Assembly (NCBI GenBank): GCA_046347475.1
Contig: JAXMGD010000002.1
Location: 124,001 to 188,000, forward strand
Reading direction: 5' to 3'
Origin: CAMCXE01 sp046347475
GTDB taxonomy: Bacteria; Pseudomonadota; Gammaproteobacteria; Pseudomonadales; Cellvibrionaceae
Length of the DNA: 64,000 nucleotides
Shown piece by piece: positions 9,226 through 17,128 of this stretch (the first letter of the stretch is position 1; each line of letters begins with the position of its first letter). The translations under genes were made by a program, and so were the position numbers. Below the pieces are notes generated by a model. The model was not told the origin of the DNA, made no database searches, and was given only the letters and a program-made list of their open reading frames with translations.

Positions 9226-9813
9226 ATGAGCCTTGCCCAAGCAGCCCCAACGCGCAATGCCCACGAAATGCATTTTGCCGTGGCCGAATATGGCAAGGTC
9301 ATGGCACTGCAAAAAAACCATACCGATGCTCTCCGGCATTATCGCGAAGCCATTCGTATGGCCGTATCCATTAAAGCGCCAGAGGTATTTTTTCGCCATT
9401 ACACCCAATGTGTATTGGAGAGTTTGGAATTAACCGGCACCTATAGCGATGTAATTGAATTTTGCGAAAACGCCGACCGCCACTACAGTGCACTAGAAGT
9501 TAGCCGCGCTGTACATAAAAAAGACTGGGCCTCTGTTTTAGAGCGTTTAGCCATTAATTTAGTTAAAGCCGGGCAAATAGCGGCCGCCAAAGAAGCCATT
9601 CACCGCGCCCTCGGCTGTGCAGAAGACATTCCTATGCCCTTAGCACAGGAATTAAATCAGTGGTTGCAAAGAGGTTTGCATGTGGATAACAACCGTTTGC
9701 TGGCCTTACAAAAAAAGCATCATTATTTTGTGGTGCGGCCAGAGCAAGTCAATGCAAGCCAAGCACGCTCATTGGAATCCTTAAACGCACCCAGCCGACA
9801 ATTTAGTCTTTAA
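9226..9813 (+). CDS. TPR-like helical protein of the unknown cluster
   Basis: The 195-residue product starts MSLAQAAPTRNAHEMHFAVA with GGAG upstream (TGGAGCCTTT before ATG); an in-frame ATG at 9187 lies inside the previous gene and is rejected. The first ~140 residues form helix pairs typical of tetratricopeptide repeats: AEYGKVMALQKNHTDALRHY, LELTGTYSDVIEFCENADRHY and NLVKAGQIAAAKEAIHRAL. The tail is Gln/Arg/Ser-rich and ends NAPSRQFSL. No signal peptide. TPR proteins hold multi-protein assemblies together, which fits its position at the head of a set of paralogous putative structural proteins, but the partner is unknown. Confidence 0.8.
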   Translation: MSLAQAAPTRNAHEMHFAVAEYGKVMALQKNHTDALRHYREAIRMAVSIKAPEVFFRHYTQCVLESLELTGTYSDVIEFCENADRHYSALEVSRAVHKKDWASVLERLAINLVKAGQIAAAKEAIHRALGCAEDIPMPLAQELNQWLQRGLHVDNNRLLALQKKHHYFVVRPEQVNASQARSLESLNAPSRQFSL

Positions 9814-9895
9814 GCGAATGGGATGCACTGAACATTGCTGTTTTGAGATAGGTAGTGACGGTTTAATTCTTTAATAAACTCATTTTGGAGGCCCC

Positions 9896-11689
9896 ATGGC
9901 TGAGTATGATGGTTTAACCCCCGGGCAAGTGTTAGCCGATGCCAGCGTGGCGGAATTTATTAAGAGTTTAGGAATTGGCATTGCCGAGGCGCAGCGGGCG
10001 TTGGATGAAAACTCGGTGCAACAAATTGCCGAATTTATTGAACCGCGCGAGGGCTTAGGCGGCAAAACTCTGTTAGACCTCGGCCTCTCACCCGCTTTTT
10101 ATCACTACCAACACGCCGACATCACCTGCTCCATGCAATTGAGTTTGCGGGTGCAAAAAGATTTAAGCCTGGGGCTGAATTTAAATGGCTCTTTTAGCGA
10201 TAACACCAATAATTCCAGCAACAGCAACAGCTCAGAATCCTCATCGGAAAGTGGCAGCTCCACGCGCACCGAAAGCCGCTCCGCCAATGTAGAAATCACC
10301 TCCGCATCGCGCGGTGCTTTGGTGGTAGGCGGGCAAAATTTTGCATTAAATGGCGCAAGCCCCACCGAGCGAATTCGCAATTTACAAAATGCCATTACCG
10401 CCGACAGCGCCACAGGCATTGATACTGTATTGTTTCAATTACAGGGTTCTGACCTGACCATCACAGAAAACCCCGATAGCCCAAGTGTGGTGACAACACC
10501 GCACAGCGTTGCGTTTATCGGCGGTGGGTTTGATCGCGGTATTATTCGTATAGGGCAAAATCAAAACACCGTATTTAGCCTGGACGACGCACCCGCTGCG
10601 GTAGCGGCTAACACCACAGCACAGGCAGACCTTGCCACCTATGCCGCACATGTGGCCACCACTATTGCCGCCCAAAATTACACCACGTTTCACCGCGCGC
10701 CATCGGAGCCAATTTTAACCGCCCATTTTGATACCGGGCGGCACGATTTACGCTCAGACGATATGGACCAATTACGCCTGCTCGCGCAGTTTGTGACTGC
10801 CGTTAATATGCCCATTACTCTGCAGGGTTTTGCCGACCGCCAGCGTTTTGAAGGTATGAGTGATAGTGGAAACCGCACGGCTAATATTACCCTCGGCAAT
10901 AATCGCGCCCAGGAGGTCAAGAATTTCTTAATCGCTAATGGTGTGCCCGCGAATTTAATTACACTTACCGCGTCCACTGGTTCTGATGCCGCACCTGCTG
11001 CGCCCATTGATAACCAGGCGTTTCGCAAAGTGGATATCACTACGCCGGGCCGAACCCACCATTTAGTATTTGTGCACGCCAATGGCTCAGAGCCGAATTT
11101 AAATACAGTTACGCCTAATATGGTGGGCAATAGTTCCAGCGATAATGGTTTTATCTTTTTATATAAACCCTCGCCGTTAAATTTAACCGGCGGCGTCACC
11201 ATTGACGGCACTAATTTTAATTACCGAGGCACGGCAGCCGGTAGCTTCACCGCCAACAGCCCAGAGGCCTACGCCAAGAATTTAGCCGACGATATAAATG
11301 CAAATACAGCGGCGCATTTGCAAGCGTCTGCTAATGCCAACGTGGTAACGGTGAGTAAAGAGGGTGATAAATTCCAGTTAACGCTGGTAACCTCAGAAAA
11401 TCGCAACATTACGCTACAAGGCAGTTCTGGCGTCACGGTGACTACACAATTTTCCCGCAGCAGCAGCTCTAATTTAACCCGGCAAAATACCGGCAACCGC
11501 GCTGTAGCCGTGGGTGCGTCTTTGGATGTGCGTTTCTCCCGCCAATTTGAAATGAATGTTACGGGTAATTCATCTATCTCGGCGCGCTTGGTGTCTATTC
11601 CTGCGCCGCCGCAATTTTTAGAGACCATTCGCAGTTTTTTAACACCGGCTAACAATGCCAACAACGGTAATAACGGCGGAGGCAACTAA
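9896..11689 (+). CDS. IAEAQ-module protein with inserted OmpA-like domain
   Basis: Largest member of the cluster, 597 residues, starting after a strong TTTTGGAGGCCCC site. The N-terminal module has the helix FIKSLGIGIAEAQRALDENS (~21-40) and the strand segment LGLSPAFYHYQ (~62-72). A Ser/Asn-rich linker (~100-128) leads into two similar beta-alpha-beta segments (~138-200 and ~440-510) that recall flagellin IN repeats. Between them lies an OmpA-C-like domain (~272-383: LTAHFDTGRHDL, ITLQGFADR, NITLGNNRAQEVKNFLIANG). The shared C-terminal block FEMNVTGNSSISARLVSIPA ends the protein. OmpA-C domains normally bind peptidoglycan in the periplasm, yet there is no signal peptide. The stop TAA overlaps the next ATG. 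Function unknown. Confidence 0.85.
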   Translation: MAEYDGLTPGQVLADASVAEFIKSLGIGIAEAQRALDENSVQQIAEFIEPREGLGGKTLLDLGLSPAFYHYQHADITCSMQLSLRVQKDLSLGLNLNGSFSDNTNNSSNSNSSESSSESGSSTRTESRSANVEITSASRGALVVGGQNFALNGASPTERIRNLQNAITADSATGIDTVLFQLQGSDLTITENPDSPSVVTTPHSVAFIGGGFDRGIIRIGQNQNTVFSLDDAPAAVAANTTAQADLATYAAHVATTIAAQNYTTFHRAPSEPILTAHFDTGRHDLRSDDMDQLRLLAQFVTAVNMPITLQGFADRQRFEGMSDSGNRTANITLGNNRAQEVKNFLIANGVPANLITLTASTGSDAAPAAPIDNQAFRKVDITTPGRTHHLVFVHANGSEPNLNTVTPNMVGNSSSDNGFIFLYKPSPLNLTGGVTIDGTNFNYRGTAAGSFTANSPEAYAKNLADDINANTAAHLQASANANVVTVSKEGDKFQLTLVTSENRNITLQGSSGVTVTTQFSRSSSSNLTRQNTGNRAVAVGASLDVRFSRQFEMNVTGNSSISARLVSIPAPPQFLETIRSFLTPANNANNGNNGGGN

Positions 11690-12156
11690 TGGCTGAAACC
11701 GTCGAGGTGACACGGGCGCTGGTTACGGCGCCCCTGCCGCAAATTATTGAAAAACTAGGCTTGGCCATTGCACAAGCGCAATTTGCGTTGGATACCAATT
11801 CCATTGAATTAGCCAAAACCATGGCGGCCACTGAAGTCAAAATTGGCGATGACACCTACAACCTGTTAAGCCTAGGTTTTATGCCCAGTTTTTATTCGTT
11901 TTCAGAGGCGACGGTGGAGGCGAAATTAAGTTTTACCATGACCGAATCCACCGACACCTCAGTTGCCGTGGGGGTACAAGCGGGGGTGAATTACGGGGTA
12001 TTTATGGCGGCGGCGTCTATTGATGTTTCGTATGCGCGCAAATTTTCCGTCTCCACTGAAGGGGCCAGCTCTATTGCCGCGCGCTTAGTATCACTGCCAG
12101 CACCGGATGTTTTTACACAATTAATTAAACGTCAATTTGAACGCCCTATTACCTAG
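11689..12156 (+). CDS. Minimal IAEAQ-module protein
   Basis: This 155-residue protein is the shortest and probably the basic form of the shared module. It has the helix IIEKLGLAIAQAQFALDTNS (~18-37), the segment LLSLGFMPSFYSFSEATVEA (~57-76), and the C-terminal block YARKFSVSTEGASSIAARLV followed by SLPAPDVFTQLI. No signal peptide, no membrane helix. Its ATG overlaps the TAA of the preceding gene (TAATG), showing translational coupling. A tempting reading is a self-assembling subunit made of a helix plus a small beta sandwich, but that is inference. I do not recognise a named Pfam family; a weak resemblance in layout to DUF2589 is worth testing. Confidence 0.85.
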   Translation: MAETVEVTRALVTAPLPQIIEKLGLAIAQAQFALDTNSIELAKTMAATEVKIGDDTYNLLSLGFMPSFYSFSEATVEAKLSFTMTESTDTSVAVGVQAGVNYGVFMAAASIDVSYARKFSVSTEGASSIAARLVSLPAPDVFTQLIKRQFERPIT

Positions 12157-12199
12157 CTGCATGTCAACAGGCGTTTAACCTAAACCAGAGGAAATGAGT

Positions 12200-12976
12200 A
12201 TGGCTTCAATCGGTCAAGAACTTTTGAATGTGCCCATGGGGGATATGATTCGGCAGATGGCGTTTGCTATTGCTGAGGCCCAATATAAATTAGACGAAAA
12301 CTCCATCAATGTGGCGGAAATGATGGGCGGTTTAACCACCGTATTTGATGAACAAGGCAAGGTGAGCTTTGACGATAGCCGTGTATTTTTCGGTTATGAA
12401 TATATGTCGGTGGAGGAAGCTGAAGCCTATGCGGCTATAGATGACGCCATGACCGGCAGCATGGGTGATGATGTCATTAAGCTCTCTGATGTGCTCACCA
12501 AAATAAAAACGGGCTTAAATGAATCCGACCCTGCCAAGCTTAAGAAAATGGAAATACGTGTACCTACCCGTGTATCCATGATGGAGCTGGGATTTACGCC
12601 GGTTTTTTATCAGTTTGTTGATACCATTATCGAAGTTAAAATTGCCATTAAAATTACCCGCACCAGCGAATATTCGCGCACCAGCAAAACATCCAGCACC
12701 GATAAAACCAACAGTTTCCGCCATAAAAACAGTTTTTGGGGCAACAATGGTAGCGCCAGCACAAATGCACAGGTGAATACTTCCCAGGTGGATGCAACCT
12801 ATGCTGCAAAATATTCTTACTCGGCAGAAGGCGCCAGCCTATTGCGCACTAAACTCAGCCCCGTGCCGCCTCCGCCCATGATGGAACAGCGTATTCGCGA
12901 TTTAATGGAAAACGAAGCCAAACGCCGCCAAGCCAGTTTGGAAAAACGCATCGCCGAAAACGCGCCAACTACCTAA
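12200..12976 (+). CDS. IAEAQ-module protein
   Basis: 258 residues from ATG 12200 (MASIGQELLNVPMGDMIRQM); an ATG two codons upstream is too close to its GAGG site, while 12200 has proper spacing and aligns with the next gene's MSIGTELLNAP start. The module is clear: FAIAEAQYKLDENS, LGFTPVFYQFVDTIIEVKIA and the end block YAAKYSYSAEGASLLRTKLS with PVPPPPMMEQRIRDLM. An acidic insertion (~45-115) separates the helix from the strand segment, and a Ser/Thr/Lys/Asn-rich loop (~155-190) precedes the end block. The tail is charged and helical. It is most similar to the following gene, suggesting recent duplication. Confidence 0.85.
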   Translation: MASIGQELLNVPMGDMIRQMAFAIAEAQYKLDENSINVAEMMGGLTTVFDEQGKVSFDDSRVFFGYEYMSVEEAEAYAAIDDAMTGSMGDDVIKLSDVLTKIKTGLNESDPAKLKKMEIRVPTRVSMMELGFTPVFYQFVDTIIEVKIAIKITRTSEYSRTSKTSSTDKTNSFRHKNSFWGNNGSASTNAQVNTSQVDATYAAKYSYSAEGASLLRTKLSPVPPPPMMEQRIRDLMENEAKRRQASLEKRIAENAPTT

Positions 12977-12999
12977 TGTAAGGCCTTGGGGAGACAACC

Positions 13000-13563
13000 A
13001 TGAGCATCGGCACAGAATTATTAAACGCGCCTTTTCCTGAGATGATTAAAACCCTCGGTGTGAGCATCGCCGAGGCTCAGTACGAGCTGGATTTGGTGTC
13101 GATGAAAATCGCGCGCCTAATGGCCGGATACGCGCCAGACCCAGAACCCGAAGACGGCAAGGCGCCGCCGCCTTCCAGCTCAAGCCCTGAGCGCACCATG
13201 CTGGTTCCCTTAGGCGATGGCAAAAGTTACAGCCTGCTGGAGCTGGGTTTTACGCCCACGTTTTATCAATTCGTTGATACGCTGATTGAAATTAAAATTT
13301 CCATTTCCATGTCGCGGGAAACCAATTTCAATACGTCCACCACCACGGTCAATGCCAACGTAAAAGGCAGCGTGGGGTTTTTCTCAGCCTCAGCCTCTAT
13401 GCGCGTCTCCACCGTAAGTGCCAGCTATGCCTCCAAATATCAATACTCAGCCGAAGGCAGCTCACTGATGCGCACCAAGCTCGTGCCGGTGCCAGCGCCC
13501 GCCCTACTGGAGGAGCGCATCCGCGCTATGATCGCAGCCTCCAACAAACCACCCACACCCTAA
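13000..13563 (+). CDS. IAEAQ-module protein
   Basis: 187 residues beginning MSIGTELLNAPFPEMIKTLG after a GGGGAGA site 23 bp from the previous stop. It carries VSIAEAQYELDLVSMKIARL, a short Pro/Ser-rich insert (PEPEDGKAPPPSSSSP), LLELGFTPTFYQFVDTLIEI and YASKYQYSAEGSSLMRTKLV with PVPAPALLEERIRAM. Motif order and spacing match the preceding gene with a shorter insert. No export signal is visible. Likely another subunit of the same assembly, whatever that is. Confidence 0.85.
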   Translation: MSIGTELLNAPFPEMIKTLGVSIAEAQYELDLVSMKIARLMAGYAPDPEPEDGKAPPPSSSSPERTMLVPLGDGKSYSLLELGFTPTFYQFVDTLIEIKISISMSRETNFNTSTTTVNANVKGSVGFFSASASMRVSTVSASYASKYQYSAEGSSLMRTKLVPVPAPALLEERIRAMIAASNKPPTP

Positions 13564-13566
13564 GCC

Positions 13567-14487
13567 ATGCCCGGTAATTCGTGGCAAGACAGGCTCGGCC
13601 TGCGCGGCGCGCCAACAAGTGCGCCGGACGCGCTGACCAGCCCGGCAGAGCCTGCAGGCCCGCCGACCGCGCCCCTGCCTGAGCGCTTGAATGTGCTTTT
13701 ACACCAGCGCCAGCAGCTAGAGCAGCGCATGCAGAATTTGGTGGGCGGCGGTGGCGGCGACCTGCGGGAAGCGGCGCGCTTTCAGGTGCCAAGCTTTGCT
13801 CAGCGCCTCGCCGAGCAGCGCCAGTGGGAGGCCGAACGCGCCCGCAGCCGCAACCGCCCGGAGGTAAGCGCGCCTGGCGCTAGGCAACCTAATGAACCCC
13901 AGGCCGACGCTCTGCGCTCCGGCCTGCGCGACTTCAGCCAACCGGTGGGCGAATGGTTAAATGCGCGCGATACCGACCGCCGCCGCCTGCGCGATCAGGC
14001 GCGAGACCGCTTAAGCCCTCTTGAGCAATTGGCTGAACCGGTGCGCGGCGCCCGCCGCCAGCTGCAAGATGCCAACCGGCAGCTGCGCGACCTGGACCAG
14101 CGCTTGGCCAGCGAGGGCCTCAATGAGGATCGCGCCGCCCTACGGGAGTTGGGGGCGGATCGTTTGGATACCGCCGAGCGTTATTTAAGCCGGGCCGACG
14201 ACGCCCTCAGCGCCCCGCGCCAGATTGTCGATCGATTGGATACCGCCTGGCAGAACCGCAGCAACCAGATCAGCGGCGCCATGGATCGTTTCGGCAGTTA
14301 TGTGGAGCGCTCCCGCCAGCGCCTCGCCAGCGAAACCGGCGGCTCAGGCGACCTGTTCGCCCGTATGCAACAAAACCGCGAGCGTGCGCTGCTGGCCCGC
14401 AAGGAGCAGCAGTGGCAAGAGCGGCGCGACCAAGCCCGGCGCGAGCGCGCGCAACAACGACGACGTGAACACGAGGACACCGAATGA
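13567..14487 (+). CDS. Arg/Gln/Ala-rich coiled-coil protein of the unknown cluster
   Basis: The 306-residue product begins three bases after the previous stop. It has a Pro/Ala-rich start, then long charged helices (for example LRDQARDRLSPLEQLAEPV, RRQLQDANRQLRDLDQRLAS and QERRDQARRERAQQRRREHE) that are predicted to form coiled coils. It is very rich in Arg, Gln, Ala and Asp and clearly more GC-rich than the genes before it. It lacks the IAEAQ module, signal peptide and membrane helices. The last four bases overlap the next gene (ATGA). It may be a scaffold or a length/assembly factor; no family recognised. Confidence 0.75.
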   Translation: MPGNSWQDRLGLRGAPTSAPDALTSPAEPAGPPTAPLPERLNVLLHQRQQLEQRMQNLVGGGGGDLREAARFQVPSFAQRLAEQRQWEAERARSRNRPEVSAPGARQPNEPQADALRSGLRDFSQPVGEWLNARDTDRRRLRDQARDRLSPLEQLAEPVRGARRQLQDANRQLRDLDQRLASEGLNEDRAALRELGADRLDTAERYLSRADDALSAPRQIVDRLDTAWQNRSNQISGAMDRFGSYVERSRQRLASETGGSGDLFARMQQNRERALLARKEQQWQERRDQARRERAQQRRREHEDTE

Positions 14488-15137
14488 GTGACAACAGCCA
14501 GTTTGTGGCCGAATCCCTAGCCGAGCTGCTAGTGGCCATAGCCAACGGTGTGCGCGAAGCCCAGGAGGCACTCAGCCAAATGCCTGCGCTCGACCGATTG
14601 GGCAGGCCCATGCCCAGCTACCACCTGCCCTATTTAGATTTCCAGCTGCAGGTGGATATGGACAGCACCACCAGCGAATCCGGCGCCCGTTTGCTGCGGG
14701 TATTGCCGCTCGCCAATAGCCAAAAAACCACCAGCCAACAAATCAGCAGCACCCTCTCAGGCCGCTTTGTGGCGGTGCCCCCCGGCGAGGGCCTGCCGGT
14801 CCCCGTGCTGCAATTGCGCGCCGAGCGTGTTAACGGCGTTTATCAATTAAACGTGCAATTAAATAACAGTGCCGGTGAAGTACTGGTAGGAGCCGCGGTG
14901 GAGATCAACCTCAATCAAGCCGCCTCCCTCAGTTTATCGGCCGTAGATGGCGTGAGCCTTACCAGCCTGAAAAACACCCGTTTGCAGCAGGCGCTGGTGC
15001 GCACCGATGACAGCGGCCGCGCCAGTACGCGCCTGGAGCTGGACAACAGCCTGCCCGCCAAAACCACCGTGGTGGTCACCGCCGAGTACGGCCAGTACAC
15101 CGCCAGTATCAGTGTTAGCGCAGGAGCCCAGGCCTGA
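14484..15137 (+). CDS. IAEAQ-type module fused to bacterial Ig-like domain
   Basis: 217 residues. The N-terminus has a diverged module: LAELLVAIANGVREAQEALS and the strand segment MPSYHLPYLDFQLQVDMD. After a Ser/Gln/Thr stretch, residues ~110-217 look like an invasin-type Ig-like (Big_1) domain: VYQLNVQLNNSAGEVLVGA, VRTDDSGRASTRLEL, AKTTVVVTAEYG, ending TASISVSAGAQA. Big_1 domains are normally on the cell surface, but there is no signal peptide here. It overlaps the coiled-coil gene by 4 bp and is followed 40 bp later by the next gene. Confidence 0.78.
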   Translation: MSDNSQFVAESLAELLVAIANGVREAQEALSQMPALDRLGRPMPSYHLPYLDFQLQVDMDSTTSESGARLLRVLPLANSQKTTSQQISSTLSGRFVAVPPGEGLPVPVLQLRAERVNGVYQLNVQLNNSAGEVLVGAAVEINLNQAASLSLSAVDGVSLTSLKNTRLQQALVRTDDSGRASTRLELDNSLPAKTTVVVTAEYGQYTASISVSAGAQA

Positions 15138-15177
15138 TGAGCACTTTGATTAAGCCTGCGTTTTTGGGAGCTTATGC

Positions 15178-16434
15178 ATGAAATCCATACAAGCCGTCGC
15201 CACCTTATTAAACGCCGAGGGTAAACCTGCCGCTGGCCTTAAGGTGCGCCTGGAACACTTTCAACTGGCCAACAATAGCTGGGCGCCTTTGGTTAGCGGC
15301 GCTGCCGATGCCAAGGGCCAGGTCTCGCTCAGCGTAAAACTCGCCACCGCCGATGTGCTCGCCCCCAGCCTGCGCCTGTGTGAAGAGGCCAGTGACAGCC
15401 GGGTAATAGCCCAGGTGGCGCAGCTGAGTTACACCGCCAACACTCAAGCGCTGCTGTGTGATTTTGGCCAGCTTGAAGTGCTCGGCGACCAAGCCTTTGC
15501 GCTACAAGCCGTGCAGGCCCAGTTCGCCAACCAACCGCTTATGATTGCGGGCGCCGCCAAACACAGCCTGGTAACCACCAGCCTGCTTATGCGCGCCGCT
15601 AGCCTAAACCCCAGCGCCATAAGCCCCTTAGCGCGAGGCACAGCCACGGCCAGCCCGCTGGAGCTGTCTCCAAGCGCAACCACAGCCGCCCGTGATGCCG
15701 CCGCCATCGCCGTGGCGCAACCGGCCGAAATAGACGGCTCTGTGCTGAGTACGTTTAATGCCGAGATAATTAAATTCAAAGCTGTGGAAACCCAGCTGCA
15801 ACTGCAAATCAGCGATAAAGACCGCCAACTGCAGAGCAAAGACCTGGCCCTGCAAGCTAAAGCCTCCGAACTACAGAGCGTCCAATCCGAATCCCTCGCC
15901 CTGAAAAGCGAGCTGGCTCAGCTCAAAGCCTCTGAGGCCCAGCTAAAAACCCAGAACGAAGAATTCAAAGCCGAGGCGGTGCGCCTAAGCCCTATTCAAA
16001 CCATTGCCAGCAACATCGGCGCCCAGGTGGCGGCGGCTAACCAAAAATTGCAGTCCGAACAAAAGCCCTATCAAATCCAAAATATTCAGGTGGAACTGCG
16101 CGGCACCCTCAGTGGCGACGGCCAAGCCATGAACCTAGTAAAGCTTGGCGAGTTAAAAGAGGGCCTCGCGCATACCTCGCTCGTGCGCCTCGACCTCACC
16201 ACGAGCAACAACAAACCGGTAGAAAACACCACCCTAGTGCCGGATGTCAGCGGCTTTACCGAATCCGTCGTGCGCCGCTTGTTAAGCTCGGTGGGCCTGC
16301 GCCTGGAAAAAATCACCCGCTCGGCGGCTGGGCTGAACAACGTCTCCCCAGGCCAAGCGCTCTCCCAATCCCCCGCCCCCGGCAGCGCCGTCGCCCGCAA
16401 CGAAGCGGTGCTGGTGGTGTTTGCAGTGGAATAA
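15178..16434 (+). CDS. Transthyretin-like / coiled-coil / PASTA protein of the unknown cluster
   Basis: 418 residues, four parts. Residues ~1-105 resemble a carboxypeptidase-regulatory or Ig-like beta fold (VATLLNAEGKPAAGLKVRLE, DAKGQVSLSVKL). Residues ~195-275 are a heptad coiled coil (LQLQISDKDRQLQSKDLALQ onward). Residues ~275-320 contain a weak version of the cluster's module (IGAQVAAANQKLQSEQKPYQ then VELRGTL). Residues ~348-418 form a PASTA domain (LVPDVSGFTESVVRRLLSSV, SQSPAPGSAVARNEAVLVVF). PASTA domains usually sense muropeptides or beta-lactams outside the cytoplasm; no export signal is seen. A long extended protein is expected. Confidence 0.78.
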   Translation: MKSIQAVATLLNAEGKPAAGLKVRLEHFQLANNSWAPLVSGAADAKGQVSLSVKLATADVLAPSLRLCEEASDSRVIAQVAQLSYTANTQALLCDFGQLEVLGDQAFALQAVQAQFANQPLMIAGAAKHSLVTTSLLMRAASLNPSAISPLARGTATASPLELSPSATTAARDAAAIAVAQPAEIDGSVLSTFNAEIIKFKAVETQLQLQISDKDRQLQSKDLALQAKASELQSVQSESLALKSELAQLKASEAQLKTQNEEFKAEAVRLSPIQTIASNIGAQVAAANQKLQSEQKPYQIQNIQVELRGTLSGDGQAMNLVKLGELKEGLAHTSLVRLDLTTSNNKPVENTTLVPDVSGFTESVVRRLLSSVGLRLEKITRSAAGLNNVSPGQALSQSPAPGSAVARNEAVLVVFAVE

Positions 16435-16450
16435 CCCTTGAGACCTGTGT

Positions 16451-17128
16451 ATGACTGAACTGGCGAATATTATTTCCGACGTAGTGGCCTCCCCTTTAGG
16501 TGAAGTTATAGCCGCTGTCGGCCAGGGCGTGGCCGACGCCCAGCAGGCCTTAGATGAAGGCTCCCTGGCAAAAACCTTGGAAATTTACTCCGAAGGCGGC
16601 AGCCAAATGCTGCAGATGCTGCGGGACATAGGCTACAACCCCACCTTTTATACCCTGCCGGAAACCACGGGCGAAGTACGCATCGCCCTGCGCTTAGGCT
16701 CCAACCAAACCGCCGCCCCCAGCAGCACACCGCAAATCAACGCCAGCCTCGCCCGCCAGGGCCTCAATCTACCCGCCCTCACCAACAAACTCTACGCCAC
16801 CCCCGTGGACGCAGGCTACGCCAACCGCTTTGGTTATCAGGCGGACATCAGCGCCAAACTTACCTTTAAAATCGTCCCCGTGCCCGCGCCCAATGGCGTG
16901 GATGAACTGCGGGTGGTGCCCAATGTGGTGGAGAGCAAAGTCGGCGATGCCAATGCGCGCCTTGCGGCTTTACAGCTTTCCGTGCGCTGGGTGGATGAAA
17001 AAGGCGAAGTGCTCGCAAGCGTAGACGACAGCCAAATTGTGATCAGCCAAAGCCCTGCAGGCCAAGGGGATAGGCCTGCGATTGTGCGAGCTGGGCAGGA
17101 AATAACGCTGCAGTTAAAAGCGCTTTAA
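16451..17128 (+). CDS. IAEAQ-module protein with PASTA-like C-terminus (last gene of cluster)
   Basis: 225 residues. The module is well kept: LGEVIAAVGQGVADAQQALD, IGYNPTFYTLPETTGEVRIA and YANRFGYQADISAKLTFKIV with PVPAPNGVDEL. It is followed by a PASTA-like domain (~153-225: VVPNVVESKVGDANARLAAL, VISQSPAGQ, VRAGQEITLQL). It starts 16 bp after the previous stop and ends the cluster; copy 2 of the palindromic repeat follows 200 bp later. No signal peptide. The joining of the module and a PASTA domain in one chain links the PASTA gene before it to the same system. Confidence 0.82.
   Translation: MTELANIISDVVASPLGEVIAAVGQGVADAQQALDEGSLAKTLEIYSEGGSQMLQMLRDIGYNPTFYTLPETTGEVRIALRLGSNQTAAPSSTPQINASLARQGLNLPALTNKLYATPVDAGYANRFGYQADISAKLTFKIVPVPAPNGVDELRVVPNVVESKVGDANARLAALQLSVRWVDEKGEVLASVDDSQIVISQSPAGQGDRPAIVRAGQEITLQLKAL

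Noticed and set aside
8094..17128. Prophage tail, type VI secretion, or extracellular contractile injection cluster
   Set aside because: No sheath, tube, baseplate, spike or ATPase gene recognised; paralogous modules do not resemble tail proteins.
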